From assembly GCA_963971225.1 (NCBI GenBank), contig OZ020269.1, positions 26,031,283-26,095,282 on the forward strand: DNA of 64,000 bases, written 5' to 3'. Position 1 is the first letter of the stretch, and each line of letters opens with the position of its first letter. Source of the DNA: Melieria omissa (taxonomy: Eukaryota; Arthropoda; Insecta; Diptera; Ulidiidae). Below are positions 22,681-34,719 of the stretch, piece by piece. The notes beneath the pieces are model-generated. The model was not told where the DNA came from and made no database searches. It saw nothing but the letters and a program-made list of their open reading frames with translations. The position numbers and the translations under genes are program-made.

Positions 22681-24300
22681 TATTTAATTGATTTTATTTT
22701 TGTGCAGATTTTTCTTCTGACTGACTGCCAGTTGCTCCATTCCAAGTTATCGGACACACGATCAGCTTTCGTCAGTCATCTAATTTAAAAATTTGGCAAC
22801 TTCCGCAGCTAAAATTCCTGCAAGCTCGATCACTTCACAATTAATACGAATTTCAAATTAGTCTAAATGGGATTACATAATCAGCGTTCGTTTACCCAAA
22901 TCAAATGCATTACTGACAGCTTGAGTGCAATAACAACAACAACAGTAAGACTGCGCTCTAACAACATGTCAACTAATCAATTTAAAGCGCACGCCGGACA
23001 CACTGGAAGCAGTCAGACATTCGCGTAATTAATTTAACGCTGCAACACCTTTTTAACGAACGCGGCAAACCACCGCAGACCACCCAAACCGGCGCGGCCG
23101 AGCATCCATGCGGCGCATCCTGGCGTGGCGCACCGCTCAACTTAATACAAATTGATTAAAAACCTCAAAAATGGCAATGAGCATGAAATGAATTGCCGTC
23201 ATTTGCCGCGTCTGTCATGTGCGACGACTGCTTGTGGCGGCCGATGGCGCTGGCTATCGCGCGCCTGGCATGTTTTCACACCAAATGATCACAACATATC
23301 AGCCGTCAGAAATGTTGCACGTATCCCGCTGGCAGGCGCTGCGCTCAACCAACAGTAACAAGCAGCAACAACAATAATCCAAAGTGATGTTCAGATTTCC
23401 GCAGAGCGGCAATCATTTGTTTTAGGGAACGCACACCAACAAACACACACACAAACGAATATGAATAATCGCTGTTGTGAGAAATTGCAGAAATTGCTTT
23501 ACAACAACAACACCGATCCTCGTCAGCTGCGTCAAGGCAGAGGCTTTGCGTAATCGCAGCTTTGTGTAATCGCTGCAAATATTTTGTCGTTTAACAAAAG
23601 ATTAAAAATCACAAAACTGTCAGTCTCGAGGAGCGCACCGACGATCGTGACAGTAGAAGATCAAAGATTTGCTCAAGCAAATTATTAGTTTGTGTATGTG
23701 TGTGTGTGTGTGTGTTGAGTCGAGACTTGGAGGCTGGCCGCCTGTCTTGTTGCCGAGACTGTTTGCAATTAGGTGCCGCATGCCGGCGACACATGTGACT
23801 TACGACGACCAGAGATCAGCAACTGATCCGCTCAAGTAGATTTGTGTCGACCATGTTCGAGCAACACGCCCGCACGCCGCCTAAGATTTCTGTTCATTTT
23901 TGCCCAATAAATTATGGTTATTGTTGTCTCTCTTGTGTGTGTGTCTGTGTGCGATCTCTTTTGTTGCCTTATGGCTATTTTTTTTACTTATTGTTGCACA
24001 ATTTCTCTGTGATCTTTGACCGACAGCAATTAGGTTGTGCTATCGCTTTGTTGATTGGACCACCAACACCGTGTCTATGTTGTTGTTGTTGCTGTTTGAA
24101 GTGTGCAAAGTTCTGGACACTGCTGTGTTTCATTGTTATGGTAATTGCTCAAGTTTCAGCCGATGCTGTGCCGTCATCTATAACGTTGCTTTGAAGCAGC
24201 CGCTCAAGATTCCACTGAAACCTCGATTAGTTTTTTTGGGGTTAAATGTCAAATTTTGTTTGCGCGATTATGTTCTTCAGGCATTGCTTAAGTTAACTGT
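22680..24300. other. GC-richer island, possible regulatory DNA
   Basis: Unique-looking sequence with CAACAA runs (22930-22950 and 23345-23365), GT runs (23694-23715 and 23932-23950), and GC-rich stretches near 23050-23270. The 116-codon plus frame 23844-24194 is hydrophobic and Cys-rich around TTG runs and matches nothing I know. Candidate enhancer or exon-bearing DNA; no gene called. Confidence 0.35.
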
Positions 24301-24489
24301 AAACAATTTAATCATAACAAATTTACTATGAAAAATTACGGAGCATTAACGAGAAAGTTTGTGCCGCATTGAGTCGTATTTCAGAAGAGGGATTAAAAAT
24401 TAATCTTCTCTTGGGGTTAAATGTTGCATTTGGATTATGATGCATCATTCATAATAATCAATCATTTAATTAACTGGTTACAACAATTC

Positions 24490-25690
24490 GTTTCGAATTT
24501 TGGACTTACTCTCGGACCTGTCTCCAGGCCTTGACTTCACTCTATCACAATTTAGCTTGCCGTAGGGCCTCTTTTTAGACCGTAACAACACGTGACCTCC
24601 TGCTATTGCACTTCAACAGCCCATGACTACCTAATATCACACGTCAATCTACTGTAGGACCTATCTTCAATCCATGGAAACCTTATTACGGATTTTGACC
24701 TGGAGTAGAATCTGTCTCCAGGCCTTGACTACACTCTATCAGACTTTAGCTTATCGTAAGACCTCTTTTTAGACCATTCTAAATCCATTCTTCATTCTGC
24801 CGTAGGACCTTTCTTCAAGTCATAATTCTATTACGGATTTTGATATACTAAAGGACCTACCTCCAGATCGTGACTACCCATTAAAATCTTTAAAATTGCT
24901 ACTACCCTCAGTGCTACGACCTTTTCAGGCCAAAACCTCCTCATTACTGATTTTAGTTTGCAATAGAACCTTACTCTTGGTCGTAAGAAACCCCACAGAT
25001 CTCTTTCCCGATCATACCAATCCCACCGCATATTTCGCCCAAACGTAGGACTTCTCTCCATACCATGATCATCATACCATGGACATCATTCGCTTTACAA
25101 TAGTAACGGATCGACTTAAAGAGATCCAGAGCCTTTGGGAAACTGGCCGTCTGATATAAGGCCGCAAGACAACACAACGATGGATCTCACCAGATCTTTT
25201 TCTGGTAGTCTACACTTACTAGCCAAAACAGGAGGTAATAACCGAGGTATAAGAGACAACAACAGTCTTAGTGCCTTTGTCTTTCAGATATTCTTTTATG
25301 ATATAATGATAGTTATAACTACCAGCTATTGCTCCAAAGTTTCGATGTGCCTTAGATCCTCTCTTCATGATATAACAATTCACTATTACATATCAGTCAG
25401 TTGCAGGATCTCTCCCCAGGCCTAAACAACCCAATTACAGATTTCGATCTATCTAGGACATGTCTAGAGGTCTTTACTACCTGCTATCATAGTCAATTTT
25501 GTGTTGTGAAGGCCCTATGCTCCAAAGAGAAGTGAACAAGGAGGAAAAATCGTAGGTTTAGTACCGCTTTCCGGACCGATTTATTTGAGTTTTCGGACTT
25601 CCTTAGGATCCCTCTCTAAATCATAAGAGTCCGCTATTGCCCTTTAATTGAACGAAGACCTTTGTAAGCCGAGGCATGAACTTATCTGGC
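24490..25690. repeat. decayed tandem array, monomer about 65 bp, higher-order about 194 bp
   Basis: Words such as TAGGACCTGTCTCCAGGCC, TTGACTACACTCTATCA and CCTCTTTTTAGACC recur throughout. TCTCCAGGCCTTGACT occurs at 24521 and 24715, a 194-bp step, suggesting a three-monomer higher-order unit. Copies become fainter towards 25.6 kb. The minus frames at 24831-25177 are read from this repeat. Confidence 0.7.
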
Positions 25691-26065
25691 GATGCCTCTA
25701 ACACGGAATGCAAAGTGATGACAGGGGTTTTGGTATTCTACTCTGTCCTAACTCTCCCTTTTCGTACTTATATCTTCTCCTGATTCAATTAATTTCAACT
25801 GATTGAAAAACGAACAAAGCTAAGAATGTTCAGAAGTGATCATGTAGCATTGATTTACATTTCATAAAATTGTAGAACCATACAAAAAAAACTGAGCTTA
25901 GAGCTACAAATAAGTTTTAAGGGATTTGCAAAAGATTGCGTAACTACTTCTAAATCGGAACAGTGGAACATTTTGTAACTGTATTCATGTTAATTTCATT
26001 GTCATGACTTCCATGTTAAAATCAATATGTGTCATTTTGCTGGAGTGTAAGGAATAAACTTTACC
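25691..26065. other. unassigned segment
   Basis: AT-rich, no recognisable content. Confidence 0.3.
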
Positions 26066-26483
26066 TTGTTAGGGCTCTAACCATGTCAACCTTCATGCCA
26101 ACAAAGCAAAGCTTGGGGGAAGAGTTAATTTCTCCTTCACATGTTGCAAAGGTCTTCAAGAAAACTTTGGAATGTTCGAGCCGCAGTATTCACTAGACAT
26201 TGCTACTTCTGTCTATAATTTCTTCCAGTCGTTGACTCCTGGAATGGCAAAAGACTTCTTCACTTCCTACGAAGAAGCTAAAAACTGGCTCGATGCTTGA
26301 ATCGCCTGAAAAGACGAGAAGGCGCGAAAGTTGATCAATGAGAAATCCGCAGATTGCCTGAAAGATGAGGAAAAGTGGTAGATAACAATGGACTATATTT
26401 TTTATAAAATATATTGTACAAATATTTCTCGATAAGGGTTTTAATTAACAAAAAATGTCAAAAACCTATTAGGGCCCTAAATA
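26066..26483 (+). pseudogene. mariner transposase C-terminal fragment
   Basis: In the plus frame starting about 26137, SHVAKVFKKTLEC resembles the block just after the second catalytic Asp (family ARPHVAK). Further on, FTSYEEAKNWLDA (about 26258-26297), then stops, and IRRLPER.GKVVDNNGLYF (about 26345-26403) match the conserved C-terminal tail of mariner proteins. The PHPPYSPD region between them is lost or scrambled. The segment is bracketed by short palindromes TTAGGGCTCTAA (26069) and TTAGGGCCCTAA (about 26470), whose role is unclear. Similar in type to the family at 38.8 and 60.3 kb but much older. Confidence 0.7.
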
Positions 26484-27108
26484 TATACATAGAACAATTT
26501 TCAGAACATAAGTATCATCGTTATGAATTAATTTTTTCACTGATCTTATCGATTAGATGTTATCATTAAATTGTTGTAAAGGTAGTGAAAGTAATACAAA
26601 TAATTAAAAATTTAGATCATCTCAAAAAGCTTTGAACAAAAGTGAAGATCCACTGAGATCAGTAGATATTTAGTAAGAAGTGAATTGCAAAGCTAATTGT
26701 TCCAGTCCGAATAGATCCACAATAATTACCCGATCCGTACAGAATATGAAAGTCAGAAGTGAATTGCAAAGCTAATTGTTTCAGTTAAGCCTCAACATTG
26801 TTAAAGATATCTAAATATCTAAAACATGGCGAAATATAATTGAGGATTACCGATCACATATATCAAATAATTATGCCCAAGATTTTTGAAAAGAAATCTT
26901 ATTCGACAGATGGAGTGGAATTGTTCACTTAATATTTTTGTAGCATTAAAGGTCCTGTTTGAACCTAAATCTTTTGTTTAGTCGTACTGCTTACTTGATT
27001 TATGCCCCAATGCAAGCGTTTTTAATACATTTTTCCGATCTTTCGACGTTCCACCAAATTTGATTCCTCAATTTTCTACGCTGCTATCTGCTGTATCTTT
27101 ATCTGTTG
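26484..27108. other. unassigned, with a 77-bp local duplication
   Basis: AGAAGTGAATTGCAAAGCTAATTGTT-type sequence occurs near 26676 and 26753. No gene. Confidence 0.45.
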
Positions 27109-27112
27109 TTAA

Positions 27113-27645
27113 CCCTTTCGCTATTTGGTTGTCATATGGCAACATGCTACTTTGTGGACGTCTAAACTCTCTGTGGTTTTAAGAATACATTTTTTGTTGG
27201 TTCTTAGAATAGTTTGAAGTTTAGGAAAAATACGAAATTATAAATTGAATATTTAAGTTTACAAAAGAGAAATATACACGTTTTTTCATGGTCTATCTTG
27301 AAGGAAAGGAAGATAAGGAGGCAGGAGTAAAGGAAGAAGAAGCAGAAAAATTAGATTACTTTTTAATTTTACGTTTTCTTTCAATTAAGATACTTTTTTA
27401 ATTTTGATTTTTGCTTAAGTAAATGAAGAAATATTCAAATTTTCGTTATGCGTAAAAAGTTTTATGTTTAAGTAATTATTGCGGTCACGACGATGTGGTT
27501 GCTCTCACAGAAAAACACTCTAAAATACAGAATCCGAGTATAAAAATTCAGAAACTGTTTATGAAATGTTGCTAACATAACCAAATTGAAACCTAAAACT
27601 TAAAAATTAAAATTTTAACTCCAGTAAAAATCTGTAGCGAAAGAG
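27113..27645. mobile_element. piggyBac-like miniature element flanked by TTAA
   Basis: TTAA at 27109-27112 is followed by CCCTTTCGCTA. At the other end TAGCGAAAGAG is followed by TTAA at 27646-27649. The 11-bp inverted ends differ at one position. TTAA target duplication with C-rich CCCTTT ends is typical of piggyBac-type elements. The 533-bp AT-rich interior has no transposase, so it is non-autonomous. Confidence 0.6.
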
Positions 27646-27809
27646 TTAAGGAAGCAAGTTAAATTTTATATTTCTTTTCAAATATTGTGCTGCTTATATT
27701 TTATTACTATGTATATACAATTTTATATATATTTTTTCAACTTTCAATGCATATGTATTTATTTTAACAAATATTAATGATCAACATGACAAACTCAAAT
27801 CAGAATTAA

Positions 27810-29690
27810 TTAAAATTGCCCAAACCGCATCTCCGCTCCACTGCAATCTCAAACACACACACACACATCACAATATTTTGATATTTCGATGTCCAATTGA
27901 CGTTTATTTATTTACAATACAACAACTAATCAATCACAATGATTGGCAACTGCGCTCACAATGAACGCTCATTTTCAATGTTACAACAACAAAAAAGTTA
28001 CAAACAACAAAATCATAACAACCATTAGCTGCCCAAAGCCAATCATCGCAATCACCACAACTTTGGCCGCAGTTGAATAACCTTACCGGCAGTCAACAAT
28101 TCCACAAAAGATCTAAAGAAAAAAACGCCTCACACACACAAACACACATACACTCGCAGCGAAAGCATGAGAGCAAAAAGCGCTGCTTACACTTCAACCG
28201 GTAGCGCTGAAATTCCATTAAAGTTAATTAACAAAACAACTGCCAGCCAAACGCACAGCGAAAATATCAAACAAAAAATATCGGCGTAGAAAAATTAAGA
28301 CACGCATAATAGCTTATTTACCGCCGTCGAGCGGTGCGTCGATCGTCGGGCGGCCGCGGTGTGAGCGCAATCAATCTGCGCGCCGACGATCGCTAACGAT
28401 CGCTCACGCATCGCCGCGTAAGTGGAGAGCCGTCAAAATGCTATTTTTTATAAACGATCGCCGATCGAACGATGCGATGAGGCCGGGCTGGCCGTAGCGC
28501 AAATTAAACCAGTTCGAGAGGCGAGCGAGCGAGCGGCGTTCATTATGCGATCAATGTTGATCATTTCATCCTGCGGCTGTTGACAGCCCACCGCGCGGAC
28601 ATGACATGCGAGTCGAGTACAATGTGGCGCGTACAACACGGCAGCCATGATCGGCCCAAGACACGCCAACAACAAACAATTTAATATGATTTTAAAACAA
28701 CAACAAAAACAATAAGTATTTCACATACAAACGTGGTGTAGTGCGTGTAGTGAGGCGATCGTCCGAAACGATCTTCATCAAGCAAGCTCATCATTATCAT
28801 CATCATCAAAGAGCCAACAATAACAACTTTTGAAACAACAACAACAACGACTTGAACTGCGACTATGGACTGGAACATCGACAACATGATGGCTGCTGAG
28901 CTGTGCTTCAACAACAACAACAATAGTCGGAATAAAAACCAGAACAAAATCGAATCCACAATAATTACCCAAGCGATCAGAAGAACAACAACAGCGCGGC
29001 CCTAACCAGACCTTGGCGATCGATGCTGGCATCGGTCGCTTTTCAGGTCTGCATTTTCGATTGTTGGCGGCCCGCCCCTGCGCCGCCCATATCTCCGCGA
29101 CGCCGTCGCCGTCGCCGCCACCGCCGCCGCTGCTGTTGCTGATAACTTTAATGGCTCTTAGCGTAACCGACATTTTGTGTTGTGCGTCGACCGCAGTGGC
29201 TCCGCTGGCAACCTCAAACGTCATCTTCTACGAACTTATAAAAATGTTAAATTATGTGCGATCATGTGCGCTTTTATATGAAGTTGTACGCGTCTGCGGT
29301 ACATTCCAGCTTTCTACCTCCGCCTTCTTCTCCGATTTTTCATGTTTTTTCCGCTTGCAACGTTTGTCGAATGTTGAACGTTGCATGTGCGCTGCTTTTG
29401 GATTTGGTCTTCTTAAATATTTTTGTTGTTGTTGTTGTTATTGTTTGACTGCCTCTCTGTGCTGTTTGAAGTTCTTAATGATTTTTCCAGTTTTGCAGCA
29501 ATTTTTTTTAATTTTTTTGTTGTTTCTTTCGATCGCTTTTCGTTATTCAACACAATCACTTGCCGCCGCCAATTGAGTTGGGGCTTTCGACATTTGGTGG
29601 CACGCTGGCCGACTGCGCGCTTCAAAGGAAGTGTCTTTATACAGACATATATATAGAACACACATACATACATACATATACCCCGCCATA
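27810..29690. other. largest GC-richer island, possible regulatory DNA or exon
   Basis: Contains CA runs (27850-27866, 28133-28150), a CpG-rich core at 28310-28680, CAACAA runs, a CGCCGTCGCC run near 29100-29125 and a TTG run near 29420-29440. A 187-codon plus frame (29013-29576) and a 148-codon minus frame (28778-29224) overlap each other on opposite strands, are fed by simple repeats and match no family I know. This is the best candidate in the window for a host promoter or untranslated exon. Confidence 0.4.
28310..28480. promoter_or_regulatory. CpG-rich block with clustered CGATCG words
   Basis: CGATCG occurs five times between 28338 and 28470, several in the longer context ACGATCGC, with two more at about 28757 and 29018. 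A strong donor-like CGC|GTAAGT sits at about 28417 on the plus strand and TATAAACG at about 28449. This could be a promoter-proximal block or a first-exon end. The function is unproven. Confidence 0.3.
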
Positions 29691-30522
29691 ATGATTCTTT
29701 AAATTTTTTTGTATCTTTTTTTGTTTTAATTTTTTATTTCAGCTGCAGCTGCAAAGTCAGAACATCATCACCTTCAGAGTATTCAACATAGAACCAAAAA
29801 TTGGCCATGGCCAACATGAGGCAACATTCTGTAAAGCGAGGTTCAAAAATGAAGGCACAAAAAACTGTTGCAGCCGCTGTTCATCGCAGACATTGCGTAG
29901 TTTTTGATTGCTTAAGTTGAGCATCGAGCATTGGAATTGATTGCTTCTTTGTTATGTCGGCATTTGTGGTGCATCATTTGTTTTTTGGAGATTTTGTTGT
30001 TTTAACTAAATATATACCAAAACATATAAATATTGTCTGCAAAACGTGTTCATTGCAAAAGCTGCAGGCTTCAATCTTTCGCATCTGCTTGAAGGACTAT
30101 TGTTGCGTGCCCTTTTTTTGTTCGAATTTGTGCGAAATGAGTTTATTTAGTGGCCAGAATCGGAATTGTAGGCTTTGGCCGTTTTGTGGTAAACAGTGTG
30201 GCATGCTTTTTGTGGTTACAGCAAATGTTTACTTATTTATGCAAAATATGGGGTTTGTATAATTGAGAGATTATTGAGGGAAAAAGTTGGTTGCAAAATA
30301 AATAATTTAGTATAAATTGCCAAAAGTGGTGAGAATTAGAAAAAAAACCAATGCAAATGTTTTCTTTACTTTGAGGATTATGCGCAATTGAGTTTTTAGT
30401 TAAAAATATTTTAGACTTTCCCTAATCAGGTTTGGCTGTGTGTTTGATCAAATCATCCACTAAGAGCTCCACTTCGGTCAAACTCTTCATTCAAATCCAT
30501 GCTGTCAACTAATGGTCCAACT
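29691..30522. other. unassigned, with a candidate 3' splice site
   Basis: A long T-rich tract ending TTTATTTCAG at about 29740 precedes CTGCAGCTGCAAAG, and the following frame stays open for about 50 codons to about 29900. The window gives no protein similarity to support an exon. The 102-codon frame at 29954-30262 is Cys- and Phe-rich and unsupported. Confidence 0.25.
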
Positions 30523-30778
30523 CAGAGACGTAGCCAGCAAGCCCGTAGACAGGATTTTTTTCGGGGGGGTTACTCAAATCAAAACCCGACGGCAGACTGA
30601 AAACAAGCTTCCAAGCTAAATTAAATTACTAATTTAACTTAATTAGGCACTTGGGCTCAATGTAAACGTAGCCATGCATGGTGTGATTAGTAACTAGTTT
30701 AGAATATTATAAATTAAAACAATGTTCTAACATTTCGGGGGGTCAGAACCCTCTCACACCCCCCTAGCTACGGCCCTG
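30523..30778. mobile_element. 256-bp hAT-like miniature element
   Basis: Imperfect inverted ends CAGAGACGTAGCCAG (left) and CAGGGCCGTAGCTAG (right, reverse complement), each followed by G runs (GGGGGGG near 30565, CCCCCC near 30759). No protein coding. The 8-bp flanks do not match well, so the target duplication has decayed or the ends are slightly misplaced. Confidence 0.6.
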
Positions 30779-30834
30779 GTAGCCAGAACTTGTTCATGGA
30801 GGGGTTTTAAAAAAAAATTCCACAATTTAGTATT

Positions 30835-31280
30835 TCATGCTTTTTAAAACTCGAAAGACCACAAGTTTTGAATACCTGTGAAGACTACATATCATATTTA
30901 TTAATATCTCGGAAAGTACACATCGGATTTGGTTAATTATTCGCAAGAAAAATAAAAAAAATATTAAAAAAATAAAAAATAAAAATCACCAAAGCAAAAG
31001 TTGATATAAATACTAAAGAAAGTTCATTTAAAAATGAAAAGTAAAAGTAAAGTAATAGTAAGAAAAACTCCACTTTTCAAACAAGGTGAACTACATAAAT
31101 GTGACTTTATTTATGTGAAATTTATTTATTTTATTAAAAAAAAAATTACCAAAGCAAAAGCAAATTCTGATATTTAAAAATGAAAAGGTAAAAATAGGAA
31201 CAAATTTAAAGCAAACTCCACTTTTGAAACAAGGCATTTTGTACTGGCGTCACCTACATAAATGTAACTTAGTGCATTGA
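30835..31280 (-). repeat. dispersed repeat family R1, inverted copy with tandem 146-bp part
   Basis: 30850-30930 is the reverse complement of the CCGATGTGTACTTT...CTTTGTAGGT section of the 17.5-kb copy. The following part carries two tandem copies, about 146 bp apart, of ACCAAAGCAAAAG ... AAACTCCACTTTTCAAACAAGG ... CTACATAAATGTGACTT. This matches the double TTTGCTTTGG word in the 17.2-kb copy. Confidence 0.65.
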
Positions 31281-32282
31281 AAATTTATATTTTCCCCGAT
31301 CTTTAAACGGGGGTTCACTGGAAACGAAGTTGTTGCATCTGAAGCAAAGGTATGTTTGTGTCATTGCATTCGATTCCATACAACTGCGGGACAAAATTAG
31401 GAGTAGTCCGTTCATTCAATGTCTACTGAATTGAATTGAATTTAAATTATTTTTTTCATTTTTCATTCTGATTGCATACTTTTAGGGATAAATAAAATAT
31501 ATTTTGTCGAAAATAGGTGTTTGTCTAAACCACTTTTCAAATTGAATTATTTTCTGAGATCGGAAGATATCGAAGAATGTGTTTAAATTATTCGATGAAG
31601 GAAGAATGCCTCTTAAAACATAAAAAATCCAGGAACATACTTTCACATACTTTTAGATATTTTCCTTTAAGTTTTGCCAATTTTCAGATTTTTAATTTGG
31701 AAAAATATTTTGATTTAAAAGTGATGTAAAAGCCTCAGCTTTGCAAATTTTGAGAAAACATTAAAAGCAAAAATGGCCACATGATTTATTAATCTCTATT
31801 AAAAGTTTTAGCAACTTCTTGGTAACCATGTATTTTTTAAATTCAAATATTAACTTTTATTTTAAACTTGTTTGCACATTAACCGAAAAATTTCATTTTA
31901 TGAACCAATTTTATGGTGATGATCGTTTATCCAGATGGCAGATTTATGGCAGAGTTCATGAGTGATTACAACAGAATTCCACGATCACCGCAAATTCTAT
32001 CAACACTGTGCGTGAATCCATAAAAGATCGTTCAAAATCTTAATTAAATATTTTTATTATTTGATTTCAACATCTCAAGAGCACAAATTTATCGCATTTC
32101 GACTGAACATTTGGCTTTTGAAAGACGCCACTTAATTGACAGACACTTGTGACCCCCCTTGGCCAAAATGCAATGTTATAAGAACAAAAATCTGAGTATG
32201 AAGTTATGTTGGAAATACTTCAATTAAGAGAAATCCCAAGTTCTAAGACATTAGGATTACGATTAGGATATTCCAAAGCGAC
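31281..32282. other. unassigned AT-rich segment
   Basis: Apart from a small hairpin CCCCGATCTTTAAACGGGG (about 31296) no gene, element or repeat was recognised. Confidence 0.3.
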
Positions 32283-32284
32283 TA

Positions 32285-32955
32285 TATCTGTGGTCAAAAG
32301 CAATAACCGCCTAAGTCGAAAATTGCTGTTTCGAGCAATCTCGTTTTAAAATTTTAGCTCATAGTTATGGTGTTCACAGTTCAGCGGTATCTAGTATGTT
32401 AAATTTCCCACCTGGCAATTTTCCCGAATTTTCCCATATCGTATCTCAATTGTTTTTGCTTTGCATGAAAAACAGAGATACCGGTAATTTCAAAATTTGC
32501 CGCACTGCCGAGCATGTTTTTTGAAATAGGCAAAAAACAAAGTCAAATGAATTTTTTCACACAATCTCCGGAGCGAATTTTTTTGACTACTTTATACCAC
32601 TATCGGGACGATTTCTTTATTTGATGTTCAACGATTGTTTGCCATTTGAGCTAGGCATTTTTATTTTGAAAAATTTTCCACAATTATTTGAAACATATAC
32701 AATGGGGTGCTCACAGTTAGATCGTTTTTTTTAGGGAAAGTTGCCCGAAATAAATTTTCCCACAAACTGTGAATTCCATAAGTGTGTTCATTATGGGAAT
32801 ACGAATAGGTTTTTATTAATAACTTTTTTTATTTTAAAGTTACAAACTCCCCGATTCGACACAAATGTAGAGCACAGTCAAGGGAACGTGGTGGCCACCA
32901 TAAGGCAATTTCTTCTTAAGTCGACTTAAGCGGTTATTGCTTTTGACCACAGATA
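32285..32955. mobile_element. TA-flanked non-autonomous element with about 36-bp inverted ends
   Basis: TATATCTGTGGTCAAAAGCA starts at 32283 and continues to 32319. Its reverse complement, with one mismatch over 37 bp, lies at 32921-32957. TA at 32283-32284 and 32956-32957 fits a Tc1/mariner-type target duplication. The 671-bp interior has no transposase similarity. Near-identical ends suggest relatively recent activity compared with most repeats here. Confidence 0.75.
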
Positions 32956-32989
32956 TATTGGTCATATAATAGAGGATTATATGACCATA

Positions 32990-33575
32990 TATGAATTTTC
33001 TCTCAGAGGCTGGACTTGGAAACTATGAGTTCAAGAAGGGGTACAATAAATCTTTCGCAGTGCTTATTTGCCACCAATAATAATCTATGGATTTAAATAT
33101 CGAGGCATTTAGTAATAGATAGTAATTTTTAGATCCTTTTTCCTTAGGACATAACTTGCTTTGCGTGATATAGCCTTTGATAGGATCCAATGAGTATATA
33201 AAGTGCTCAGTTCTGATTGCTTGGTCCAGTAATGAATCCTTTCTGATGCCTTAAAAAGGCTCAACTATTAACTGGCTGAACTAGGAATTCTTGTAGACGA
33301 ATACATGGTCGAAAGAGACATATGAAGGTTTATTTCATAAAAAATAGAGAAATCTAGGAGCCATACTGAAATCTCGCGCGGAGGCTGGACTTACAGACAA
33401 ATTTTGAGGCCATGTAGAGGACTCAATAGATTAGAGATAGAAATAGATAGAAGTAAAATTTTCCTACCAAAATTTCCTCATGGATCCAAATATCAAGGTA
33501 TCTAATAATAGACAGTAATTATAAGAACATTTATCCTTAGGACATAACTTGTATATCTGTATGTCATATGACAAA
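32990..33575. repeat. tandem duplication, 389-bp step
   Basis: GAGGCTGGACTT at about 33006 and 33383, ATGGATTTAAATATCGAGG / ATGGATCCAAATATCAAGG, and CTTAGGACATAACTTG at about 33146 and 33535 show two diverged copies in direct orientation. Confidence 0.7.
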
Positions 33576-34719
33576 AGATGGCAAAACAAATATAGTTTTC
33601 AAGAGTTTTCAAGGGAGAGATAAAAAGATCATACTCCCCTCTTTGCAAATTTGTCAGCGAATTCAGGCCCCAAGTGGCCTGGAATTCAAAAGCCCAAATC
33701 TCATTCTGAAATTCAATTCTCTCAAATCTCAAGATTTAGTTACTCATATTTAGTTGCTATAAATATTTTAGTACCAGTTTTGAGAGATGCTGATGAAACC
33801 TGAGTGCCTTGATTGGAATTGGCTGTTCAAAGGGGTTGAAATCTTCTGGTTCCGGTAATGCGTGAAGTTGAAGTACGCACAGCTTCCAGTTGGATTAATT
33901 TATGCATGAAATGTTTGTATGTGTCTCGCCATTTATTTATTTATTTATTTGTTAATTTATTTTATTTGTTACCGCTCATTTTAAATTTAACTCATAACAT
34001 ATTTTGTTGTAAATATAAAATAATAAAAATTATTTTATTGTAGAGTTTCCTTTTAAATACATTTTGTTCAGAAAGATTCAGTTACTCTGTTCCTCTAATC
34101 CATTTGTCCATCCACTTTGGGTTTTGAGTATTTCATTCCCATCCTAAAAGCTGCGACACCGTACCGACACCTTCGTTGGTTAATGAATCAGTTATCCATC
34201 AAGTAATCATACAAAGGTCTGTAGTGGTCTAATTTAAAACTTTAAAAATTCTCATTTCAGCTCATTTCAGTTGAAATATCAATAACATTGACGTCAACAA
34301 TTCAAAAGTGGGGCTAAAAGGCATCTTTTTTTAAAAGATCTTTATACACATTTTATTCGAATTCATTAAATTTATATATAATTTATTTAGATGATGTAAA
34401 ATTTGAATTATGTTGGACACAATTAAAGCAAGAATGCATAACTAAAATTTAAACACATTGGACCTTCTTCCCTCCAAAACAGTTGAAATGGCACTTTTTA
34501 TTGAAAGAACCTTACCTCGTTTTGTTATAAAAAATCTACAAAATTTCCACATTGAAGTGGCACAAATAAAACAACTAAAAATACCTGTTTCATGGCTCAT
34601 TTTGTAATTTATAATTTAATTATTTTATTTTAATCTTTAATCGAATGCAGCTTCTCTTCATAATGCAGATCTCAAAGCTCTTCGCAGACTTGCAAATATC
34701 TGCTGAGTAAAAATATAAC
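33576..34719. other. unassigned AT-rich segment
   Basis: Short frames at 33502-33753 and 33858-34043 have no known domains. Contains an ATTT run at 33930-33960. No element recognised. Confidence 0.3.

Noticed and set aside
23690..23716. GT run as possible regulatory Z-DNA
   Set aside because: Short CA/GT runs occur in most islands here and are common simple repeats.
26069..26480. TTAGGGCTCTAA and TTAGGGCCCTAA as inverted ends of the mariner fragment
   Set aside because: Each is itself palindromic, so their inverted relation is automatic; no TA flank confirms them as ends.
29013..29576. 187-codon plus frame
   Set aside because: Fed by CGCCGTCGCC and TTGTTG runs, opposite strand also open, no known family.
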